Assembly (NCBI GenBank): GCA_903844155.1
Contig: CAIMSU010000107.1
Coordinates: forward strand, 1 to 37,538
Length of the DNA: 37,538 nt
Source of the DNA: an uncultured Pseudomonadota bacterium
GTDB taxonomy: Bacteria; Myxococcota_A; UBA796; SXON01
Direction of reading: 5' to 3'
The translations under genes were made by a program, and so were the position numbers. The notes below the pieces were generated by a model. It searched no databases. It was not told where the DNA came from and saw only the letters and a list, made by a program, of their open reading frames with translations. This document shows, piece by piece, positions 14,522 through 22,492 of the stretch. Every line of letters begins with the position of its first letter. Within the stretch, counting starts at the first letter, position 1.

Positions 14522-14710
14522 GTGTTGACCCGAATCCGTGCCCGCCTCCAGAGCATCGCCTCCACGGTCGGCGATCTGACCGCGTGGCTCCGCGAGCGCG
14601 ACCTGTTGTGGCTGGCCCCGCTCGTCTTCCTGCTGCTCGGGCTCGCCGGACTGCTGGCGTTGGCGGCCGCAGCCCCGGCGCTCTCGCCGTTTGTCTACCT
14701 GCTGTTCTGA
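14522..14710 (+). CDS. DUF5989-like small membrane protein
   Basis: 62 residues, GTG start at 14522 with an SD-like TGAGG at 14512-14516 that overlaps the carbamoyltransferase stop. An amphipathic N-terminal part (RIRARLQSIASTVGDLTAWL) leads to a single hydrophobic helix (LLWLAPLVFLLLGLAGLLAL) and ends SPFVYLLF, the signature end of the DUF5989 family. From memory of annotated genomes, such peptides commonly sit beside NodU-like carbamoyltransferases and SxtJ-like membrane proteins, and this context fits. It may anchor or assist a membrane-bound carbamoylation complex. The last 16 bp overlap the convergent helical-repeat gene. Confidence 0.7.
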   Translation: MLTRIRARLQSIASTVGDLTAWLRERDLLWLAPLVFLLLGLAGLLALAAAAPALSPFVYLLF

Positions 14711-15429
14711 ACACCGAACCAGGCGCGGAACGCGCGCCAGACCCCGGCCGACTCGGACGTGGACGCCACCGTGACGTCCTCGAAGCCAAGCAACGCCTCC
14801 TCGGACGCGGCCCTGGCCTCCGCCGGGCGCCCTGCATCCCGTGAGCCCGCCTCGCACGCCGCCCGCGCCGTCTCCGCAACGCCAGGATGCACGCGGGAGA
14901 GCTCCAGCCACATCGCCGGTACCGCGCGCGCCATCGCGGGCGACGCCGACTCCAGCGGCTTCAGCACGGCCACGACCCGCTCCGCCGGCAACCGCCCCAT
15001 GTGCTCGCGCACGCCCGCCAGCACGGCGCGAAGGACCGGCTCGGGCTGCGTGCTCCGGGCCAGGCGCGGCAGCAGATCCAGCACCATCCCGTCGCCGAAC
15101 CGGGCGAGCTCGGCCGCGAGGCCCACGCGGACGCCGAGATCGGGGTCCTCAACGACCGCGGCCAGCACTTCGCGCGCCTCCCAGGTCTGCAGGCGCCGGA
15201 GCGCAATCCCGATTCGCAGGCGCCGAAGCTCGGCATGCCCCGGATCCGGGCGAGGCACCAGCCCCTGCCGCAACCGGGGTCCAGCGCTGAGCGGGTCGCG
15301 CGCGGCGACGGAGTCCTCGGCCAGTGCCCGTGCCATCGGCGTCGCCCGCGGGTCGTCCATCAGCTCGCGGACGCCCTCCTCGTCGGACCACGTCGCCATG
15401 ATTCCGGGAAGTGACGGATTCGCGCCCAT
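14695..15429 (-). CDS. HEAT/ARM-like helical-repeat protein
   Basis: 244 residues, cytoplasmic by appearance (no signal or membrane segment). The central region is a run of paired amphipathic helices (LRRLRIGIALRRLQTWEARE, LAAVVEDPDLGVRVGLAAEL, LPRLARSTQPEPVLRAVLAG, RVVAVLKPLESASPAMARAV) typical of HEAT-type alpha-solenoids, which bind other proteins. The ATG at 15429 is preferred because an SD-like GAGG precedes it by 8 nt; an ATG at 15399 has none. It lies 53 bp downstream of the PKD protein gene on the same strand. No specific function recognised. Confidence 0.65.
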   Translation of the reverse strand: MGANPSLPGIMATWSDEEGVRELMDDPRATPMARALAEDSVAARDPLSAGPRLRQGLVPRPDPGHAELRRLRIGIALRRLQTWEAREVLAAVVEDPDLGVRVGLAAELARFGDGMVLDLLPRLARSTQPEPVLRAVLAGVREHMGRLPAERVVAVLKPLESASPAMARAVPAMWLELSRVHPGVAETARAACEAGSRDAGRPAEARAASEEALLGFEDVTVASTSESAGVWRAFRAWFGVQNSR

Positions 15430-15482
15430 GCTCTACGCCTCGCGGGGGTTCATACCCTCAGCAGTGCGGACTCCGCACCATT

Positions 15483-18400
15483 CTATCCCTCGTCTGCCGC
15501 GCGAACCTTGCGGCGACCGACAGAAAAGAGCCCGATGAGCCACACGAGCCCGAAGGCGACGGGGTCGGCGGTGGTGCTGTCGCAGCCGCAGGAGCCGGGC
15601 TTGACCTGGAACCCGCTGTCGATCGGCGAGGAGGTGTCGATGACACCGCTGTCCCCGATCCCGCTGTCCCCGCCGCTGTCGCCCGACCCGTTCACGTCAA
15701 AGCTCCAGGCGCTCGCCCAGTCGCTAGTCGCGCCGTAGCTGTCGGTCGCCTGCGCGGACCAGTACCAGGTCCCGACGGCGAGGTCGGCGGGCACGATGAA
15801 CGTGACCGTGCCGTCGTCGGCCGCGACGATGGCCGTGCCGTCCGCGACGGGATTGGAGAGGTCCGAGCTGGCCGAGACGACGATCTCGTAGGTGATGTCG
15901 TCGCCTTCAGGGTCGGTCGACGCTGCAGCGACGAGGGTGGGCGCGGCCGAATCGGCGACGGAGGCGTCGGCCGGGCTGACGAGGACGGGGACGGTGGGCG
16001 CGTCGTTGGGACCGCGGACAAATACCTCGATCGTCGCCCAGTTGCTGGAGATGCCGTCGGCGTCGGTGGCCCGCACGCGGAGCCAGTTGTTCACGTTCTC
16101 GACGAGCACGTCGCCGGCAGCGGCGAGATCGAGCTGGTTCACGTCTGCCGTCCACTCGGTCGGGTCGGTGAAGGCGGCGTCGGTGCTGTCGTCGATGGTG
16201 TAGCTGACAGCGGTGCCTTCGGGGTCCACCGAGACCGACCAGGAGAGCGGCGGGTCGATCCTGTCGAGCACGTCGCCGTCGACCGGCGAGAGCCACGTGA
16301 TGTCTGAGGGCGCGAGGTTCGAGGTGTCGACCGTGAAGTAGCCGGGCTCGCTCCAGATGCCCTGGATGCCGGCGTCTGTCACCGCGCGGACCTCCCACGC
16401 GTAGGATCCGCCTGTGGTCAGCGTCGCCGTCGTCAGCCAGTCGGCGTAGGCATCAGCGCCGTCGTCGGTGACGCCCGTCGTCTCGTCCACAACCGTGGTC
16501 AACGTGTCGTCCATGACGCGGACGTCGTACGTCACCGCACCGCCGGCCGGGTCCGTCGCGATCGTCCAGATGTAATCGGGCGAAAGCGTGGTCACGACGT
16601 CGTTGTCGATCGGGCTGTACGGCACGGGCGTGGAGGGCGCGTCGCCGGCGCTGTTGACGAAGAAGGGCGCGAGATCGGTCCAGGGCCCGTCGACGAGGCC
16701 GTCGTCCGCGCGCGCGCGCCAGTAAGCGAGTGCGCCGTCAGGGAGGTTGACGTCCACCGTCCAGGTGGTCTGGTCGGCGGTCGCGTCCGTGGGCCCGGGA
16801 ACATCGGTGGTCGCGGCGGCGAGGATGGTGCCGGCGGGGTCCGTGTAGACCTCGTAGTCGTAGGTCAGCGCGTTGCCGCGGGGGCTGGTCGCGTCGTCCA
16901 GGATGAGGTCGGGGGTGAGGATCGAGACGATGGCGTTGTCGATCGGCGAGTAGAGGACGGGCGCGTCGGGCCCGTCGTACACGTTCGGGTCGGTGCCGGC
17001 CTGGTACTCGCCGAGGTTGGAGAGGCCGTCGGCATCGGGGTCGGCGGCGGCGTCGGTCGCGTCGTTCGGGTTGAGGCCGTGCAGCGTCTCCCAGCCGTCG
17101 GGGATGCCGTCGCCGTCACTGTCGAGGGCGGTGACGGTGATCGTGTAGCTCTGCGTCGCCAGGCCGCCGTCGCCGTCGGAAACTGTGATGGTGACGTCCA
17201 CGGGCGCGAGCGAGTCCGTGTACGTCGGCGTCCACGTGACCTCGCCAGTCGCGGCGTTGATGCTCATGCCGTCGGGCCCGGAGAGCGTCCAGAGGAGCGC
17301 GTCGCCGGTGCCCGGATCCACGGCGACCGCCGGGTAGTCGTAGACGCTGGCCTCCGTCGCGGTCGTCAGCGCGGTGCTGGTGATGATCGGCGCGACGTTG
17401 GCGATGGTCACGGTCGCGGATCCGCTGGCGCTGCCGCCGTCATCGTCGGTGACGGTCAGGCCAACGGTGTACGTGCCGTCGTCGAGCCAGGCGTGGTTGG
17501 CGGGGTTGCCGGTTCCGGTGGTTCCGTCTCCGTAATCCCAGGTGTAGGTCAGGATGTCGGCCGTGCCGGCGTCCGTGGCGACCGCGGAGACGTCGAGCGT
17601 GGTGCCTTCGTCGCCATCGGCCGTGGTGATGCTGACGACGACGGGGTTGGCGTTTGTGACGACGACGCTCGTGGTGGCGGTCGAGTAGGCGCCGCCGTTG
17701 TCCGTCGCGGTGAGGGTGACGGTGTACGTGCCATTGTCGGCGTACACGTGGGTGCTCGACGCCCCCGAGCCCGTTGTCCCGTCGCCGTAGTCCCAGGTGT
17801 AGGTGATCGTGTCCGCCGCAACGTCCGTCGCCGCGCCCGTGAACGTGCCCGTGTCGCCCTCAACGAGCGGTGTCGTCGCCGTCAGCGAAGTGATGACCGG
17901 CGCCACGTCCGAGACCGTCATCGTCTGGCTGAGCGAGGTGCTGCCGCCATCCTTGTCGGTGACCGTCAACGTCACCGTGTAGCTGCCGTTGTCCGCCCAG
18001 GTGTGCGTGGCCGAGGAGCCCGAGCTGCTCGTCCCGTCGCCCCAGGTCCAGAGGTAGGTGAGCGTGTCGAGGATGCCCGCGTCCGTCGCCGTCGCCGAGA
18101 ACGACGCGCTGACGCCCTCGGAGCCCGTCGTCGGCCACGTCGTCGCGCCGATGACCGGGTTCACGTTGCTGATGGTGCTCGTGCCGCTGGTGCTGACCGA
18201 GGTCGTGCCGTCCGAGACGGACACGGAGACGCTGTAGCTGCCATTGTCGGCGTAGGTGTGGGTGGTCGACGCGGAGGTGGTGGTGGAGGTGCTGCCGTCG
18301 CCGAAGTCCCAGGTGTAGGTGAGCGCGGCCTGATCGACGGAGGAGGGGTCGGTCGCGGAGACCGAGTAGGCGACGGGCGAGCCTTCCGAGCCGCTGCCGA

Positions 18401-20018
18401 AGCTGGCGGACGAGATGGTGGGCGCGACGTTGGTGACGGTGACGGTGCCAGACGAGGTCGCGGTGCCGCCGTCGCCGTCGCTGACGGTCAGGGTCCAGGT
18501 GTAGGTGCCGTCGTTCGGGTACTGGTGGCTGGCCGAGGCGCCGGTGCCGGTCGAGCCGTCGCCGTAGGACCACGCGTACGTCAGCACGTCCGTCGTGCTC
18601 GGATCCGTCGCGGTCGCGCTGAACGACGACGACGTCGCCTCCGTCGAGTTCGTCCCGGACGACGACGTGATCGTCGGCGCCACGTTGGTGACCGAGAACG
18701 TGAGGTTCGCGCCGAGGTATCCCCAGATGTCCGGGCTCGTGCCGCCGTCCTCGTCCGTCGCGTAGCTCGACGCGTCGTAGGTGCCCGAGTCCGCGAACGT
18801 GTGCGCGACGCTGGCACCGCTCGCGCCCGTGCCCGTCGTCCCATCGCCCCAGTCGTAGTGGATGGTGACGGTGTCCGCCGCAACGTCCGTCGCCGAGGCC
18901 GTCTGCGTGACCGACGTGCCTTCGTAGACGTAGAACGTGTAGTACGTCGTGGAGCCGATCACGGCCGAGGAATACGAATAATACCCGCTCGTCACCCCGG
19001 CGGCGCTGGGGACGGGCGCGACGTTCGCGACGGTGACCGTGGCGGTGTCCGTGGCCGTGACGCCCGCGCTGTTCGTGATCTTGACCGTGACCGTGTACGA
19101 GCCGTTGTCCGGGTAGGTGCACGACGCCGTGCTGCTCGTGCCCGTGCTGTCGTAGACGCCGTCGCTGGTGCAGTCAAAAGAGTAGGCGGTGATCGCCCCG
19201 AACACCCCGACCGAGCCGGACGCTGAGATGGTCGTCGCGACGCCCTCGTTCGCGGTGTAGGGGCCGTTCGCCTCGGCGATGGGCGCGCGCGTGGTGCTGA
19301 ACGCGACGGCGAGCGAGCTCGTCAGGTAGGAGTTGGCGTTGTAGGAGAGCTGGGTGTAGTACCCGGCGGTCGCCCCGCCATCGATCCCGGCGGTGGCGCT
19401 ACGACCGTAGTCGACCTCGTCGCCATTGTCGCCGCCGAAGTACACGTCCTTGTACTGGTAGACGATGAGGTTGGACGTCTCGTAGAGCTGCACCGCGAAG
19501 GTGACGTCCCCCTCGTAGTCGTTGCGCTCGGCCTTGACCCACGCGACCGTGTAGATGCGGTTGGGCGACGCGCCCGACGTGTACGTGTAGACGAAGCTGC
19601 TGCGCCCGTCCATGTTCAGGTCGTCCCAGAACGGCGCCATCATCACCTGGCTGTTGTCGCTGAAGCTCTTGTTGGAGCCGGAGCACGTGCTGGTCGGGCT
19701 CAGAAAACCGTTCGGGCAGACGTAGAGCGAGGAGTACGCGGTGCCGTAGAAGGTGAAGTTGAAGGGCAGCGTGACGGACTCGGCCGTGTTGTCCGTGCCG
19801 CCGGCCGTCGCCAACGACGTGCCGCTCGCGGCGACCGTGTCGAAGATCGCCGAGGAGTACGGGATGCCGCCGGTGGCGTTGGAGTCGGCGTAGTAGTAGC
19901 CGAAGGAGTCGGGGCCACCGGAGGCTGCGTGCGCGAGGGTCGGCGCGAGCAGCCCAAGCGTGGCGAGGAGGGAAGGGCCGGCGAGGCGGACGGCGGTACG
20001 GGGCGAGGAGGGCAGCAC
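15483..20018 (-). CDS. giant PKD-domain surface protein with MYXO-CTERM-like tail
   Basis: 1511 residues. Signal peptide (LAGPSLLATLGLLAPTLAHA, about 31 residues). An N-terminal sheet domain follows with the pattern LPFNFTFYGTAYSSLYV and NGFLSP, found in many secreted proteins. Next come about seven PKD domains marked by YDWGDGTTG, WSYGDGSTG, WDFGDGSTS, WTWGDGTSS and WDYGDGTTG; a cadherin/He_PIG-like domain ending WTPTYTDSLAPVDVTI; a thrombospondin-type-3-like calcium segment (DSDGDGIPDGWETLHGLNP, DADGLSNLGEYQ); several FN3-like repeats beginning YSPIDN; and a Gly/Asp/Ser linker. The end, GSCGCDS then a hydrophobic helix and GRRKVRA, resembles the MYXO-CTERM sorting signal. A GTG at 20018 is the only good start seen. 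Probably a cell-surface adhesin or filament; ligand unknown. Confidence 0.85.
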   Translation of the reverse strand: MLPSSPRTAVRLAGPSLLATLGLLAPTLAHAASGGPDSFGYYYADSNATGGIPYSSAIFDTVAASGTSLATAGGTDNTAESVTLPFNFTFYGTAYSSLYVCPNGFLSPTSTCSGSNKSFSDNSQVMMAPFWDDLNMDGRSSFVYTYTSGASPNRIYTVAWVKAERNDYEGDVTFAVQLYETSNLIVYQYKDVYFGGDNGDEVDYGRSATAGIDGGATAGYYTQLSYNANSYLTSSLAVAFSTTRAPIAEANGPYTANEGVATTISASGSVGVFGAITAYSFDCTSDGVYDSTGTSSTASCTYPDNGSYTVTVKITNSAGVTATDTATVTVANVAPVPSAAGVTSGYYSYSSAVIGSTTYYTFYVYEGTSVTQTASATDVAADTVTIHYDWGDGTTGTGASGASVAHTFADSGTYDASSYATDEDGGTSPDIWGYLGANLTFSVTNVAPTITSSSGTNSTEATSSSFSATATDPSTTDVLTYAWSYGDGSTGTGASASHQYPNDGTYTWTLTVSDGDGGTATSSGTVTVTNVAPTISSASFGSGSEGSPVAYSVSATDPSSVDQAALTYTWDFGDGSTSTTTSASTTHTYADNGSYSVSVSVSDGTTSVSTSGTSTISNVNPVIGATTWPTTGSEGVSASFSATATDAGILDTLTYLWTWGDGTSSSGSSATHTWADNGSYTVTLTVTDKDGGSTSLSQTMTVSDVAPVITSLTATTPLVEGDTGTFTGAATDVAADTITYTWDYGDGTTGSGASSTHVYADNGTYTVTLTATDNGGAYSTATTSVVVTNANPVVVSITTADGDEGTTLDVSAVATDAGTADILTYTWDYGDGTTGTGNPANHAWLDDGTYTVGLTVTDDDGGSASGSATVTIANVAPIITSTALTTATEASVYDYPAVAVDPGTGDALLWTLSGPDGMSINAATGEVTWTPTYTDSLAPVDVTITVSDGDGGLATQSYTITVTALDSDGDGIPDGWETLHGLNPNDATDAAADPDADGLSNLGEYQAGTDPNVYDGPDAPVLYSPIDNAIVSILTPDLILDDATSPRGNALTYDYEVYTDPAGTILAAATTDVPGPTDATADQTTWTVDVNLPDGALAYWRARADDGLVDGPWTDLAPFFVNSAGDAPSTPVPYSPIDNDVVTTLSPDYIWTIATDPAGGAVTYDVRVMDDTLTTVVDETTGVTDDGADAYADWLTTATLTTGGSYAWEVRAVTDAGIQGIWSEPGYFTVDTSNLAPSDITWLSPVDGDVLDRIDPPLSWSVSVDPEGTAVSYTIDDSTDAAFTDPTEWTADVNQLDLAAAGDVLVENVNNWLRVRATDADGISSNWATIEVFVRGPNDAPTVPVLVSPADASVADSAAPTLVAAASTDPEGDDITYEIVVSASSDLSNPVADGTAIVAADDGTVTFIVPADLAVGTWYWSAQATDSYGATSDWASAWSFDVNGSGDSGGDSGIGDSGVIDTSSPIDSGFQVKPGSCGCDSTTADPVAFGLVWLIGLFSVGRRKVRAADEG

Positions 20019-20084
20019 GGGGACTCCGGATTGGGAGAGGTCCCCCGGCAGTGCCCCTCCGGTGCGAAACTATCCGGGGTTGTC

Positions 20085-20134
20085 AAAAAATCGCTGCCAG
20101 CTCGCGGTGACGCCCGGAGTCACGGGGCCGCGAG
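20085..20134 (-). terminator. possible rho-independent terminator of the sigma/FecR operon
   Basis: On the minus strand, a two-part stem (CTCGCGG/CCGCGAG outer, TGAC/GTCA inner, one 5-nt bulge) spans 20101..20134 and includes the stop codon of the His-rich lipoprotein. Six T residues follow after a 10-nt gap. The gap is longer than ideal, so this is tentative. Confidence 0.4.
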
Positions 20135-20674
20135 GACAACCGGCGGCGTCGATTTCGGCAGCGCCGAGGGAGTGACGTACGGACGGCCGCGAGCTTGACC
20201 GTCGCCGCCGCCGCCGCCGTGTGCGTGGGCGAAGCCGTGGCCGTGGCCGTGGCCCTCGCCGGTGTCCGCGGTGTCCGCGGTGTCGCGCCCGGTGTCCGAG
20301 GCGGAGTCGGAGGCCGAGCCGGTGTCTGGGGCGGAATCGGTGCCCGTGTCTGTGCCGGAGCCCGAGTCCGTCGCAACGCCGCTGTCCGAGGCGCTCCCGC
20401 TGTCGGCCGCGCTGTCCGGGGCCGGTGCGGTGTCCCAGCCGTTGGCGCTGTCGGCGACGCTGTCTGCTCCGGCGCCTGAATCCGAGTCATTTTCAGACTT
20501 TGGTCGGGCCAGAACCCCCTGACCGAGGTGCGGCCGTGGACCCGTGTCTCCGGCGCTGGCCGAGTCGCCGCTCCCCCCGGAGTCAAGCGCCAATGCCGAC
20601 GACTGCGGGAACGTGACCAGACGAAGCTGGCAACCGGCAAAGCACAGCACGGCGAGCCCAATCGCGCTCCGCAT
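20120..20674 (-). CDS. Asp/Ser-rich lipoprotein with His-Gly cluster
   Basis: 184 residues. The ATG at 20674 overlaps the FecR stop (ATGA); a GTG one codon earlier is possible. Lipobox CFAGC (Cys15). The body is low-complexity (repeated DSGS, DTGTDSAPDTG, SDSASDTG) and would be extended and strongly acidic. Near the C-terminus a cluster GEGHGHGHGFAHAHGGGGG could bind metal ions such as Ni, Zn or Cu. No catalytic fold is visible. As the last gene of an operon with an ECF sigma factor, FecR-like protein and outer-membrane-type protein, it may be a surface component of that signalling unit. Low-complexity sequence makes homology calls unreliable. Confidence 0.7.
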   Translation of the reverse strand: MRSAIGLAVLCFAGCQLRLVTFPQSSALALDSGGSGDSASAGDTGPRPHLGQGVLARPKSENDSDSGAGADSVADSANGWDTAPAPDSAADSGSASDSGVATDSGSGTDTGTDSAPDTGSASDSASDTGRDTADTADTGEGHGHGHGFAHAHGGGGGDGQARGRPYVTPSALPKSTPPVVLAAP

Positions 20675-21813
20675 CACGGCTCCGACCCCAGCCGAGCCAG
20701 CCGCTCCTCGACGCCGGGCTGCTGGTCGATCGGCACCCCAAGCTCCAGCGCCTGCCGTAGCGCCTGCCGCGCCCGCTCAGGCTGACTGGGGGCGTAGCAG
20801 TCGGCGAGGGAGACCAGCTCAGGCGCAGACGCCATGCCAGCGTTCGACAGCGCGGCGAGTCCGGGCGCCGCCGCGGCGCAGCCCTTCGCGCGGAGCGCGT
20901 ACCCCGCGCGCAGGTGCAGGATGTCGGCCGCTCGCCCCGTCACCCCCGGCTCGGCCTCGACGCCCGCGAGCGCGCTCGTCGCCGTAGACAGGGCATCGTC
21001 CCATCGCCCGGCCGCCGCGAGGCTCTCCATCCTCGCCACCTGCAGCTCCTCGCGCACCGAGCCCGTCGGCGACGCGGTGAGGCCCCGATCCACGGTCGCC
21101 AGCACGTCTGCCGGGCTGGCGTGGCTGGCCGAAAGCGCCCGCGCCCGCCCAAGCAACGCCGCAGGCGTCGTCGGCAGGCAGACGTGCCGCTCGCCGGCCC
21201 CGAGCATCACACTCTCGCCCGTTCCGCCCGCCGGGGCCGCGCATTCCACGCTCACGCGCCCGTGCGTGACCTCCACCGTCGTCCCCAGCGCACCCCGATC
21301 CACCGAGAAGCCGGTTCCCACCACGCGAACCACGGCCTCCCGCGTCTTGACGGCGAGCTTGATCCCCTTGTTCGGCTCCACCTCGACCTTGAGTGTGCCC
21401 GCGCGCCAGTCGATGTCCGGCGCCGCATTCGTCCCACCAAGGGTCCCTTCACCCTGGAAGTTCAGCGCCACCTGCGCGGTGGGGTTCGCCGTCTTCCACT
21501 CGGGCGCGCTCAACGACCCGGCCAACGGCAGCGGCACGGCTCGCACCGCCCACATCACCAACGCGGCCGTCGCCAACGCGACCGCAAACACCGGACGCAC
21601 CCGCGAGTGCGGCACCGCCGGGTGACGCAGGCGCGCGGCGAGGCGGTGGAGTACGCGTCCCTCAGCGCCCGGGCGAGCGGACGGCGCGTGTGCGAGGATC
21701 TCCCGCACCCGTTCGGGGTCCGCGACCTCGGCCTCCAGCCGCTGTTCCAGCCGCCTCAGCGCATCTGGCCGGGCGCGCGTGGCGTCGGCAAAATGATGGA
21801 AGACGTGCTTCAT
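20674..21813 (-). CDS. FecR-domain transmembrane regulator
   Basis: 379 residues: a cytoplasmic N-terminal part of about 70 residues, one transmembrane helix (VFAVALATAALVMWAVRAVPL) and a periplasmic FecR domain (WRAGTLKVEVEPNKGIKLAVK, then REAVVRVVGTGFSVDR, TTVEVTHGRVSVE, VMLGAGERHVC), then a helical C-terminal extension with TPR-like spacing (LQVARMESLAAAGRWDDALS). FecR-family proteins relay periplasmic signals to an ECF sigma factor as anti-sigma or sigma activators. The start overlaps the sigma factor stop as ATGA, supporting a sigma/anti-sigma pair. The TPR-like extension is unusual for plain FecR. Confidence 0.85.
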   Translation of the reverse strand: MKHVFHHFADATRARPDALRRLEQRLEAEVADPERVREILAHAPSARPGAEGRVLHRLAARLRHPAVPHSRVRPVFAVALATAALVMWAVRAVPLPLAGSLSAPEWKTANPTAQVALNFQGEGTLGGTNAAPDIDWRAGTLKVEVEPNKGIKLAVKTREAVVRVVGTGFSVDRGALGTTVEVTHGRVSVECAAPAGGTGESVMLGAGERHVCLPTTPAALLGRARALSASHASPADVLATVDRGLTASPTGSVREELQVARMESLAAAGRWDDALSTATSALAGVEAEPGVTGRAADILHLRAGYALRAKGCAAAAPGLAALSNAGMASAPELVSLADCYAPSQPERARQALRQALELGVPIDQQPGVEERLARLGSEP

Positions 21814-22487
21814 CGCCCACCCCCGTGGCCGGCGGCGTCGTCCCCGAACCCGCGGGCCGTCTCAAACACGATCGCGGGGAGGTTGTGCTTTTGCGCGACG
21901 AGCAGGAACGCCCGGCGCGACCGGTGCACCCGGCTGCGCACGGTCCCGATCGGCAGCCCGAGGATCTCCGACACCTCGCGCTCCGTCCGCTCCTCCACGT
22001 CCATCAACACGATGATCTCGCGGTGGTCCGCCGACAAGTCCTCCAGCGCCGCCTGGACCCGGCGCGAGAGGTCCGACTGCTGCGCGCGCTCCAGGGGGTC
22101 GGGTTGGCCGTCCGCCTCGTCCGTCTGGCTCCGGCCTGGCATCCCCGGGATCCAGGATTCAAACCAGCGCTTCCGGCGATGCCCGGCGAGCACGCGCCGC
22201 GTGATGCCAAAAAGCCAGGAGCTGTACGCGTCCGGGTCCGTCAACGTGTGGATGCGCGTGAGGACCACGACCATCACGTCATGCGCTGCGTCCTCCGGAT
22301 CGACACGAGGACCGCCCAGCCGTGCGCACCACTGCACCACGTGCGGCAGGCCGCGGCTCACCAGCGCCTGCAGCGCAGCCGAATTCCCAGCCTGAGCAGC
22401 GCGGACTTCGTTGGCGTCAGGCGGGGTGAGCGGCACGTTGACCTTGGTGTGCGCAGGTAGTGCGGGGACGGGCAGGAAACTATCCAT
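21810..22487 (-). CDS. ECF-type RNA polymerase sigma factor
   Basis: 225 residues. The ATG at 22487 is chosen because it lies 5 bp after the stop of the preceding gene; the open frame extends far back through that gene but is spurious there. Region 2 is seen in DPEDAAHDVMVVVLTRI and DAYSSWLFGITRRVLAGHRRKR. A charged linker (QTDEADGQPDPLERAQQ) leads to region 4 (LEDLSADHREIIVLMDVEER, then SEILGLPIGTVRSRVHRSRR), a typical helix-turn-helix that reads the -35 box. It would be controlled by the FecR protein encoded next with a 4-bp overlap. Confidence 0.92.
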   Translation of the reverse strand: MDSFLPVPALPAHTKVNVPLTPPDANEVRAAQAGNSAALQALVSRGLPHVVQWCARLGGPRVDPEDAAHDVMVVVLTRIHTLTDPDAYSSWLFGITRRVLAGHRRKRWFESWIPGMPGRSQTDEADGQPDPLERAQQSDLSRRVQAALEDLSADHREIIVLMDVEERTEREVSEILGLPIGTVRSRVHRSRRAFLLVAQKHNLPAIVFETARGFGDDAAGHGGGR

Positions 22488-22492
22488 CCGCC

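Noticed and set aside
12562-14565. 667-residue open frame antisense to the carbamoyltransferase
   Set aside because: The opposite strand encodes a clear family protein with conserved motifs. The antisense product is Arg/Gly/Ala-rich with no recognisable motif, a usual side effect of high GC.
17079-19226. 715-residue open frame antisense to the PKD protein
   Set aside because: Low-complexity Arg/Val/Gly product with periodicity inherited from the PKD repeats on the other strand; no start signal or motif.
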